From NCBI GenBank assembly GCA_019114645.1, contig DXFC01000138.1, positions 1 through 9,419 on the forward strand: 9,419 nucleotides of DNA, in the 5' to 3' direction. The DNA is from Candidatus Halomonas stercoripullorum (GTDB lineage Bacteria; Pseudomonadota; Gammaproteobacteria; Pseudomonadales; Halomonadaceae). This document shows, piece after piece, positions 1 through 4,834 of the stretch; position 1 is the first letter of the stretch, and each line of letters opens with the position of its first letter. The position numbers and the translations under genes are program-made. The notes beneath the pieces are model-generated. The model was not told the origin of the DNA and made no database searches. It was given only the letters and a program-made list of their open reading frames with translations.

Positions 1-6
1 ACAATC

Positions 7-15
7 TGTGGATAA
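7..15 (-). promoter_or_regulatory. Perfect DnaA-box match at window edge
   Basis: The plus strand reads TGTGGATAA, the reverse complement of the DnaA box TTATCCACA. A looser copy, TGTTCACAA, starts 12 bases later (19-27). An AT-rich stretch with a GATC follows at 84-130. One perfect box can occur by chance, and the upstream flank is outside the window. It could belong to a DnaA-binding cluster, but nothing here shows an origin. Confidence 0.3.
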
Positions 16-67
16 CCCTGTTCACAACCACAAAAAAACATCACCTAATCGCCGTAGAAAGCGGCTT

Positions 68-89
68 AGCCTTAGATTGGCTGTTTTTT
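68..89 (+). terminator. Weak intrinsic terminator-like hairpin
   Basis: AGCC (68-71) can pair with GGCT (79-82) around a 7-base loop, and six T follow at 84-89. A second small hairpin (GCCG 51-54 with CGGC 62-65, flanked by CTAA/TTAG) lies just before it. This would end a plus-strand gene lying left of the window. The stem is only 4-5 bp, so the call is tentative. Confidence 0.3.
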
Positions 90-90
90 G

Positions 91-401
91 ATCAAAAATA
101 AGTTGTTGAATTATATGAATTTTTCTAAACAGCTACCAACTCGGGTCCATTGCCCTGCTTGGCGCCCGTAACCATTGAGAAATAGAAGAAAAGTGGACAA
201 GTCAAGCCTGAAATACTGCTTATAGAGCCTTTTCCAAGTAACTGGACACGACTGCAAGCATCCTTAGCAGAAGTATTTTCTCACCCTTCTTGCGTCTCAA
301 AAGTGCGACAGAAACAGGCTGGCTGTACACGCCGGGGCGGCATTGAAACAGAGGCGTCCGAGGACAGAGGCTAGGCAGGATTGGACAAGAAAAATGCAAA
401 G
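91..401. other. Gene-free intergenic stretch
   Basis: No coding region with a plausible ribosome site or recognisable product is visible on either strand. The left third is AT-rich. On the minus strand, just after the tRNA-Glu 3' end, there is a short T-rich run (complement of the A run at 390-394) but no convincing hairpin, so the terminator of the tRNA-Ala/Glu operon is not identified. No repeat or mobile-element end is apparent. Confidence 0.5.
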
Positions 402-477
402 TGGCGTCCCATAGGGGGTTCGAACCCCTGTTCCCGCCGTGAAAGGGCGGTGTCCTAGGCCACTAGACGAATGGGAC
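402..477 (-). tRNA. tRNA-Glu (anticodon TTC)
   Basis: Reading the minus strand, GTCCCAT at the 5' end pairs with ATGGGAC at the 3' end to give a complete 7-bp acceptor stem, followed by discriminator G and an encoded CCA. The anticodon loop CTTTCAC carries TTC. The T arm AGGGG/CCCCT with a TTCGAAC loop is perfect. Length is 76 bases including CCA, and the sequence closely resembles E. coli tRNA-Glu. It lies 8 bases downstream of tRNA-Ala and is presumably co-transcribed with it. Confidence 0.97.
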
Positions 478-485
478 GCAAGAAA

Positions 486-561
486 TGGTGGAGCCTAGCG
501 GGATCGAACCGCTGACCTCAACACTGCCAGTGTTGCGCTCTCCCAGCTGAGCTAAGGCCCC
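486..561 (-). tRNA. tRNA-Ala (anticodon GGC)
   Basis: On the minus strand the acceptor GGGGCCT pairs with AGGCTCC (one G-T wobble), followed by A and encoded CCA. The anticodon stem CAACA/TGTTG encloses the loop CTGGCAG, giving anticodon GGC. The T arm AGCGG/CCGCT with loop TTCGATC is intact. It is 76 bases with CCA. It is the first gene of a two-tRNA minus-strand operon (Ala then Glu). Confidence 0.97.
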
Positions 562-592
562 ACACCGCTCTCCAACCACGAGAACGAGGCGA

Positions 593-621
593 ATCTTACT
601 CACCACCTGCCCTTTCGTCAA
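593..621 (-). promoter_or_regulatory. Sigma70 promoter of tRNA-Ala/tRNA-Glu operon
   Basis: On the minus strand TTGACG (621-616) and TAAGAT (598-593) are separated by exactly 17 bases. The start point would fall about 25 bases before tRNA-Ala. The segment after the -10 box (TCGCCTCG) is GC-rich, as is usual for stringently controlled stable-RNA promoters; that regulation is inferred. Confidence 0.8.
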
Positions 622-735
622 GCGCTACGTAGCCAAGCGGAAACTGGAGCAAAAACAGAAGAGGAATCACAGCGTGTAAAGGTGGAATTTCCCTCGCAAA
701 AGGGACTATGGCAAGCTTGCGGAATAGTTGTCGCA

Positions 736-750
736 CCTCCCGGCGGGAGG
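736..750 (+). repeat. Perfect inverted repeat in gacA leader
   Basis: CCTCCC (736-741), GGC loop, GGGAGG (745-750): a 6-bp all-but-one GC stem with no T run, so not a terminator. The right arm is a Shine-Dalgarno-like GGGAGG four bases before an ATG at 755. The hairpin would hide that site in the leader mRNA of gacA. Confidence 0.5.
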
Positions 751-754
751 CGCA

Positions 755-847
755 ATGGATCTTTCAACAACGCGGTGGTCTCAGTCCGCTGCCGCCAGCT
801 CGTCTACGAGGAAATACAGCCTTGATCAAGGTGCTTATTGTCGATGA
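755..847 (+). CDS. Possible 30-codon leader ORF overlapping gacA start
   Basis: An ATG preceded by GGGAGG at 745-750 (4-base spacing) opens a 30-codon frame starting MDLSTTRWSQ. It reads through the gacA ribosome site and TTG start in another frame and stops with TGA at 845-847, 23 bases inside gacA. No homology is recognised. Codon content (serine/threonine-rich) gives no proof of translation. It could couple or obstruct gacA translation, or it could be chance. Confidence 0.2.
   Translation: MDLSTTRWSQSAAASSSTRKYSLDQGAYCR
808..812 (+). promoter_or_regulatory. Ribosome binding site fixing the gacA TTG start
   Basis: GAGGA lies 9 bases before TTG at 822. The upstream in-frame ATG at 708 has only AGGGA two bases away, too close to work, and the 38 residues it would add resemble nothing in the response-regulator family. 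This site decides the start. Confidence 0.7.
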
Positions 848-1469
848 CCACCACCTGGTGCGGACTAGCCTCGCTCACATACTGGCAAGTGAAGAAGGCA
901 TAGCCGTACTGGGCGAAGCTGCCAGCGGTGAGGAAGCAGTTACCTTGAGCCGCCAGCTGCAGCCCGACGTAATCCTGATGGATATGCGCATGCCGGGTAT
1001 AGGCGGCCTCGAAGCGACGCGCAAGATCCTGCGCAATAGCACTGACGTGCGTGTACTGGCCGTCACTGGCTTTCTGGAAGAAAATTTTGCCCAACGCATG
1101 CTGGAGTTCGGAGCCAGCGGGTTCATCAGCAAGGACACGCGGGTTGCCGATATGGTCGATGCCATCCGCAATGTCTTCGCCGGCCAACGCTACATCAGTC
1201 CCGACATCGCCCAACGCCTGGTCCTGGCGAAGTTCGATTCGGAAGAGAACCCTTTTGATCAACTATCCCAGCGTGAACTGCAAGTGGCCATGATGATCGT
1301 CAACTGCCAGCGTGTCGCCGAGATTTCGGATCGTTTATTTCTCAGTCCCAAGACCGTCAACACCTACCGTTATCGGATCTTCGAAAAACTCGCGGTCCAG
1401 ACGGATGTCGAGCTGACGCACCTGGGATTGAAACATGGCCTGGTAGAAGGATTCGAAACCACCGCCTGA
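822..1469 (+). CDS. gacA: GacA/UvrY-type two-component response regulator
   Basis: This is the FixJ/NarL-type response regulator partner of the GacS/BarA sensor kinase. In the family it activates small RNAs that titrate CsrA/RsmA. It has 215 residues from the TTG start, the family's usual length. The receiver domain (about 1-120) shows the acidic pair D8-D9, phosphoacceptor D54 in the LMDMRMPG motif, T82 and K104. The C-terminal LuxR-type helix-turn-helix (about 148-210) begins with LSQRELQV and contains LFLSPKTVNTYRYRIFEKL, nearly identical to Pseudomonas GacA. The TTG start is supported by a GAGGA site and by the typical opening IKVLIVDDH. uvrC follows 49 bases later, the conserved uvrY-uvrC arrangement, so co-transcription is likely. 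It is divergent from the tRNA-Ala/Glu promoter. The leader carries a strong hairpin and a possible short ORF. No clear promoter was found. Confidence 0.96.
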   Translation: MIKVLIVDDHHLVRTSLAHILASEEGIAVLGEAASGEEAVTLSRQLQPDVILMDMRMPGIGGLEATRKILRNSTDVRVLAVTGFLEENFAQRMLEFGASGFISKDTRVADMVDAIRNVFAGQRYISPDIAQRLVLAKFDSEENPFDQLSQRELQVAMMIVNCQRVAEISDRLFLSPKTVNTYRYRIFEKLAVQTDVELTHLGLKHGLVEGFETTA

Positions 1470-1518
1470 GCCCCTGCTTCTGATATTCTGCAGGGCATCG
1501 CGGCACTTTCTGGACACC

Positions 1519-3351
1519 ATGACTTCTTTTGATGCACGGCAATTTCTCGCCAACCTTACTCAGTCCCCGGGGATCTACCGGATGCTGGACTCGCATGGCG
1601 AGACCCTTTACGTGGGCAAGGCCAAACGCCTGAAAGCACGCCTTAGCAGCTACTTTCGCGGCACACTCAATGCCAAGACCCAAGCCATGGTCGCACGCAT
1701 CGCGGATATTCAGGTCACGGTAACGCGTAGTGAAATCGAGGCGTTGCTCCTTGAACAGACCCTGATCAAGGAGCAACGGCCGCCCTACAATATTCTGCTG
1801 CGCGACGACAAATCCTATCCCTTCATTTTTGTCAGCGACCGCCATCCTTATCCAGCCCTGGAATATAAACGCACACGTCGGCGGCATGGGGATGGACGCT
1901 ATCTGGGACCCTATCCCAGCAGTGGGGCCGTACGTGAGAGCCTGTCACTGATGCAGAAAATCTTTCGTATCCGCAACTGCGAGGATAGCGTCTTCGCCCA
2001 TCGCACCCGGCCTTGCCTGCAATACCAGATCGAGCGCTGCAGTGCACCTTGTGTAGGATATATCAGTAAGGCAGCCTACCGCCGTGACCTGGAACACGCC
2101 GTGATGTGCCTGGCAGGGCGTAGCGAACAGGTTACGACGGAGCTGACCGAGGCCATGGAAGCCGCCAGTCGCAGCCTGGCCTTCGAGGATGCCGCCCGCT
2201 TGCGCGATCAGATTCAACATCTGCGTCAGCTCCAACAACGCCAGTTCGTGGATACAGAAGGTGGCGATGCGGACGTCTTTGCCCTGGCTGAGGGTGAAGG
2301 TGTCGCCTGTATTTCTGTACTGACAGTACGCCAGGGTCGCCTTCTGGGTGCGCGCCACCACACCCCCGACAACAGCCTGGGCCTGGCTGCCGGTGAACTG
2401 CTTGGAGACTTTGTCAGCCAGTTCTATCTAGGACAGGAGCGCGAAATTCCACAGGAAGTGCTCACCGCCCTCCCCTTACCCGACAGCACGGTACTTGAAA
2501 GCGCGCTAAGTAGCCGTGCCGAACGGCGTGTGCGCGTTGCCAGCCGGGTGCGCGGCCACCGTAGTCAGTGGCTCGAACTGGCCAGAACCAATGCTGAACA
2601 GCAGCTGGCCAGTCACGTTGCCAGCCATGGCGAGCTGAAGCGCCGCTTTACATCACTGCAGCAAGCCCTGGGCCTCGACACTCCACCGGGGCGACTTGAA
2701 TGTTTCGACATCAGTCATAGTCACGGCGAAGCCACAGTGGCTTCCTGCGTGGTTTTTGACCATGGCGGTCCACGTAAATCGGACTATCGGCGCTACAATA
2801 TCGAAGGCATTGTCGCCGGAGATGACTACGCCGCCATGCGTCAGGCACTCAGCCGGCGCTTTCGCCGCCTTGCAGACGGTGAGGGAGCAACACCCGATAT
2901 TTTGCTGCTGGATGGCGGCAAGGGCCAGCTCAACCTGGCTCGCGAAGTGCTCATGGAAACCGGGCTGCCTCAGCAACAGCTGGACTCTATTTTGTTACTC
3001 GGCGTAGCCAAGGGCACTACACGCAAGGCCGGCCTTGAAACCCTGTTTATCGAGACGACAGAACGCTCTCTCGACCTCCCGGCAACCTCCCCGGCACTGC
3101 ACCTGATTCAGCACATTCGTGACGAAGCTCACCGCTTCGCCATCACCGGCCACCGCAATCGGCGTGATAAAGCCCGCCGCAGCTCAACACTGGAAGGTAT
3201 TGCTGGTATCGGCCCCAAACGACGCCGCGAACTGCTGCGCTTCTTTGGCGGGCTGCAAGGGGTCAAGCAGGCGAGTCGTGAAGAGCTGGCCCGGGTTCCG
3301 GGAATCAGTGCCGCCCTTGCCGAAACCATTCATCGTGCTCTGCATGGATGA
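1519..3351 (+). CDS. uvrC: UvrABC excinuclease subunit C
   Basis: UvrC makes both incisions around bulky DNA lesions after loading by UvrA and UvrB. At 610 residues it matches the E. coli enzyme. The GIY-YIG nuclease domain (about 14-95) makes the 3' cut and shows PGIYRML, LYVGKAK and the conserved glutamate in IEALLLE. Four cysteines, C154, C166, C174 and C178, fall at the E. coli positions reported to hold an iron-sulfur cluster. The UVR motif that binds UvrB is at about 204-239. The RNase H-like 5' nuclease domain carries D397 (FDISH), D436 (GDDYAAM), D465 (LLLDGGKGQ) and H538. A double helix-hairpin-helix occupies about the last 55 residues (GIAGIGPKRR, ARVPGIS). The ribosome site is weak, suggesting dependence on upstream translation of gacA. 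The ATG is the only start that gives the expected N-terminus. Confidence 0.98.
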   Translation: MTSFDARQFLANLTQSPGIYRMLDSHGETLYVGKAKRLKARLSSYFRGTLNAKTQAMVARIADIQVTVTRSEIEALLLEQTLIKEQRPPYNILLRDDKSYPFIFVSDRHPYPALEYKRTRRRHGDGRYLGPYPSSGAVRESLSLMQKIFRIRNCEDSVFAHRTRPCLQYQIERCSAPCVGYISKAAYRRDLEHAVMCLAGRSEQVTTELTEAMEAASRSLAFEDAARLRDQIQHLRQLQQRQFVDTEGGDADVFALAEGEGVACISVLTVRQGRLLGARHHTPDNSLGLAAGELLGDFVSQFYLGQEREIPQEVLTALPLPDSTVLESALSSRAERRVRVASRVRGHRSQWLELARTNAEQQLASHVASHGELKRRFTSLQQALGLDTPPGRLECFDISHSHGEATVASCVVFDHGGPRKSDYRRYNIEGIVAGDDYAAMRQALSRRFRRLADGEGATPDILLLDGGKGQLNLAREVLMETGLPQQQLDSILLLGVAKGTTRKAGLETLFIETTERSLDLPATSPALHLIQHIRDEAHRFAITGHRNRRDKARRSSTLEGIAGIGPKRRRELLRFFGGLQGVKQASREELARVPGISAALAETIHRALHG

Positions 3352-3373
3352 GAACGCTCAGGACAGATAGAAT
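3345..3373 (+). promoter_or_regulatory. Possible pgsA promoter
   Basis: TGGATG (3345-3350), 17 bases, then TAGAAT (3368-3373). The -10 box is good (5/6) and the -35 box poor (3/6), partly inside the end of uvrC. It would let pgsA be expressed independently of gacA-uvrC, as expected for an essential gene. Confidence 0.35.
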
Positions 3374-3415
3374 GTAACCACTCCGCCCGCTCCATTCGGT
3401 AAGGATTCCAACCAG

Positions 3416-3964
3416 ATGAACATCCCCAACATTCTGACGCTGGCACGAATCGCCTTTATTCCACTGCTAGTGATGTTCTTCTATCTGCCCTATGCCTGGA
3501 GCATGCCATTGGCAGCCGGGCTGTTTGCACTCGCCTCGGTGACCGATTGGCTGGATGGCTATCTGGCACGCCGCTGGAACCAATCCACTCCCTTCGGTGC
3601 CTTTCTCGATCCGGTAGCTGACAAACTGATGGTAGCCGTGGCACTGGCCCTGCTCATCGAACTCTATGACACAGTATGGTTGACCTTGCCGGCGCTAGTC
3701 ATCATTGGCCGCGAAATAGTGATCTCGGCACTACGTGAATGGATGGCGGAAATGGGCAAGCGCGGCAACGTTGCGGTTTCCTGGCTGGGCAAGGTCAAGA
3801 CTGCTCTACAGATGGTTGCTCTGCTACTACTGCTGGCATTTCCCCCGGGTGCGACACTCTCGCTGCTGGGCGTGGTAACGCTACATATCGCTGCCGTCAT
3901 GACATTATGGTCAATGGTCATGTACTTGCGGGCTGCCTGGCCTCACTTGTCACGCGCCATGTAG
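3416..3964 (+). CDS. pgsA: CDP-diacylglycerol-glycerol-3-phosphate 3-phosphatidyltransferase
   Basis: This integral inner-membrane enzyme joins CDP-diacylglycerol and sn-glycerol-3-phosphate to make phosphatidylglycerophosphate, the committed step to phosphatidylglycerol and cardiolipin. It has 182 residues, as in E. coli. The CDP-alcohol phosphotransferase signature is complete: D47-G48, A51-R52, G61, D65 and D69 in DWLDGYLARR...FGAFLDPVADK, with D44 in front. Several hydrophobic segments are visible (about 7-24, 28-44, 82-105, 130-150, 153-172). AAGGA lies 10 bases before the ATG. The order uvrC-pgsA-tRNA-Gly is conserved in E. coli and Pseudomonas. The gap to uvrC is 64 bases, so it may be read from uvrC as well as from its own weak promoter. 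Confidence 0.98.
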   Translation: MNIPNILTLARIAFIPLLVMFFYLPYAWSMPLAAGLFALASVTDWLDGYLARRWNQSTPFGAFLDPVADKLMVAVALALLIELYDTVWLTLPALVIIGREIVISALREWMAEMGKRGNVAVSWLGKVKTALQMVALLLLLAFPPGATLSLLGVVTLHIAAVMTLWSMVMYLRAAWPHLSRAM

Positions 3965-3996
3965 TTGCTGACATCGACCACCATGTCATCAAGTGA

Positions 3997-4024
3997 TTGA
4001 CAATGCCGAATAAATCCGTAAACT
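3997..4024 (+). promoter_or_regulatory. Sigma70 promoter of tRNA-Gly/Cys/Leu operon
   Basis: A perfect TTGACA (3997-4002) and TAAACT (4019-4024) are separated by 16 bases. The predicted start lies about 10 bases before tRNA-Gly. It sits directly after pgsA, so the tRNAs do not depend on the protein operon. Confidence 0.75.
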
Positions 4025-4039
4025 ACGCACTCGAGTCAA

Positions 4040-4114
4040 GCGGGAATAGCTCAGTGGTAGAGCATCGCCTTGCCAAGGCGAGGGTCGGGAGTTCGAATCT
4101 CCTTTCCCGCTCCA
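4040..4114 (+). tRNA. tRNA-Gly (anticodon GCC)
   Basis: Acceptor GCGGGAA pairs with TTCCCGC, then discriminator T and encoded CCA. Anticodon stem TCGCC/GGCGA encloses TTGCCAA (anticodon GCC). The T loop is TTCGAAT. It is 75 bases with CCA because the D loop is one base shorter than in E. coli glyW. First tRNA of the conserved Gly-Cys-Leu operon. Confidence 0.97.
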
Positions 4115-4126
4115 ATGATTCAACGA

Positions 4127-4200
4127 GGCTGGATGGCAGAGTGGTCATGCAGCGGACTGCAACTCCGTGTACGCCGGTTCGATTCCGACTCCAGCCTCCA
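4127..4200 (+). tRNA. tRNA-Cys (anticodon GCA)
   Basis: Acceptor GGCTGGA pairs fully with TCCAGCC, then discriminator T and encoded CCA; 74 bases. Anticodon stem GCGGA/TCCGT encloses CTGCAAC (anticodon GCA). The T stem is GCCGG/CCGAC and contains a C-A mismatch (4174 with 4188), discussed separately. It is 12 bases after tRNA-Gly. Confidence 0.95.
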
Positions 4201-4245
4201 CTCTTTTCTTTTATCTTCGTATTACGGCCTGCTCCAAACCATGCC

Positions 4246-4332
4246 GCCCGGATGGCGAAATAGGTAGACGCAAGAGACTTAAAATCTCTCGGTGGTTACA
4301 CCGTGCCGGTTCGATTCCGGCTCCGGGCACCA
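4246..4332 (+). tRNA. tRNA-Leu (anticodon TAA)
   Basis: Acceptor GCCCGGA pairs with TCCGGGC, then A and encoded CCA. Anticodon stem AGAGA/TCTCT encloses CTTAAAA (anticodon TAA). A long variable arm (CGGTGGTTACACCG) makes it class II, with 87 bases including CCA. It corresponds to E. coli leuZ. No terminator follows directly; the first one downstream is at 4606-4633. Confidence 0.97.
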
Positions 4333-4493
4333 AGTATATCAATACCTTATTGTCATCCTATCGGTAACTCTCCTCTGCCCGCGCTCTTTTCAGATAGCAG
4401 CCTCTCTGGGTATCGCGTTAACGGCCCCACTTTTTCTGCCTTCACCGATAACATACATCAAACCGCCTTTGGACTTATTCGACTACAGTACAG

Positions 4494-4633
4494 ACATCGG
4501 ACAACGGAATGTCCGACATGGAAGACCGTGCGATGGAACGCTCAGAACCAAGGGATGCTTGGGCAGGATGCCCGAGGCAGGTAGATCAAGGAAGCATGTG
4601 TTGCAGCCCGGTCAGCAATGACCGGGCTTTTTT
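4494..4633 (+). ncRNA. Candidate CsrA/RsmA-sequestering small RNA (RsmX/Y/Z or CsrB type)
   Basis: This non-coding stretch of about 140 bases has seven GGA motifs (4499, 4506, 4520, 4535, 4553, 4566, 4590). Hairpin 1: TCGGACA 4497-4503 pairs with TGTCCGA 4510-4516 and presents GGA in the hexaloop ACGGAA. Hairpin 2: GCG/CGC (4530-4541) presents the hexaloop ATGGAA. Hairpin 3: CCAAG/CTTGG (4548-4562), loop GGATG. Hairpin 4, competing with 3: 4558-4565 with 4569-4576, GGA at its tip. GGA at 4520 and 4590 lie in linkers. It ends in a strong intrinsic terminator. Size, GGA-in-loop pattern and terminator are those of RNAs that titrate CsrA/RsmA. The 5' end is inferred from a possible -10 TACAGT (4484-4489) without a good -35. 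No clear GacA palindrome (TGTAAG-N6-CTTACA) was found. It may instead be the processed 3' spacer of the tRNA transcript. Confidence 0.65.
4606..4633 (+). terminator. Strong intrinsic terminator
   Basis: GCCCGGTCA (4606-4614) pairs perfectly over 9 bp with TGACCGGGC (4619-4627) around a GCAA tetraloop, followed by six T (4628-4633). There is no T run on the other side, so it works on the plus strand. It ends the small RNA candidate and any read-through from the tRNA operon, and isolates nadB. Confidence 0.95.
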
Positions 4634-4714
4634 GCTTCGCATACAGCGGTCCAGCCGAGCTTTGGCTTGTCGCGTGACACCTGCAATATCACCGCGACTG
4701 ACCGCAAACTGCAT

Positions 4715-4722
4715 GCTAGTAT
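4715..4722 (+). promoter_or_regulatory. Possible extended -10 element for nadB
   Basis: TGCTAGTAT has the extended -10 form TGn followed by TAGTAT (4717-4722). No good -35 box lies at the right distance. The 200 bases between the terminator and nadB hold no other recognisable signal; no operator for a known NAD regulator was identified. Confidence 0.2.
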
Positions 4723-4834
4723 TGCGCCTCTTTCCAACACACCAGACTGATCGACTGTCAAAGTGCTGGGTGAGCGCCTCAAAGCCTCTGCGAGTTGCGC
4801 TCGCATGGACATTGAGCAGTCAGAGAGACTGCCC

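Noticed and set aside
103..131. TTGTTG-17-TAAACA as a plus-strand promoter
   Set aside because: Both boxes match only half the consensus, the region is AT-rich, and no plus-strand gene follows.
708..821. N-terminal extension of gacA from ATG 708
   Set aside because: The 38 added residues resemble no response regulator and lack a spaced ribosome site; the family's first residues begin at TTG 822 behind GAGGA.
1472..1495. Inverted repeat CCCTGC/GCAGGG between gacA and uvrC as terminator
   Set aside because: The 12-base loop is long, there is no T run, and the two genes are expected to be co-transcribed.
1945..2361. Long antisense frames inside uvrC, nadB and lapB
   Set aside because: They are shadows of strongly conserved coding sequence on the other strand, with no ribosome sites or recognisable products.
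4763..4834. Longer nadB from GTG 4763 or ATG 4805
   Set aside because: No ribosome sites; starting at 4835 gives exactly the usual 540 residues.
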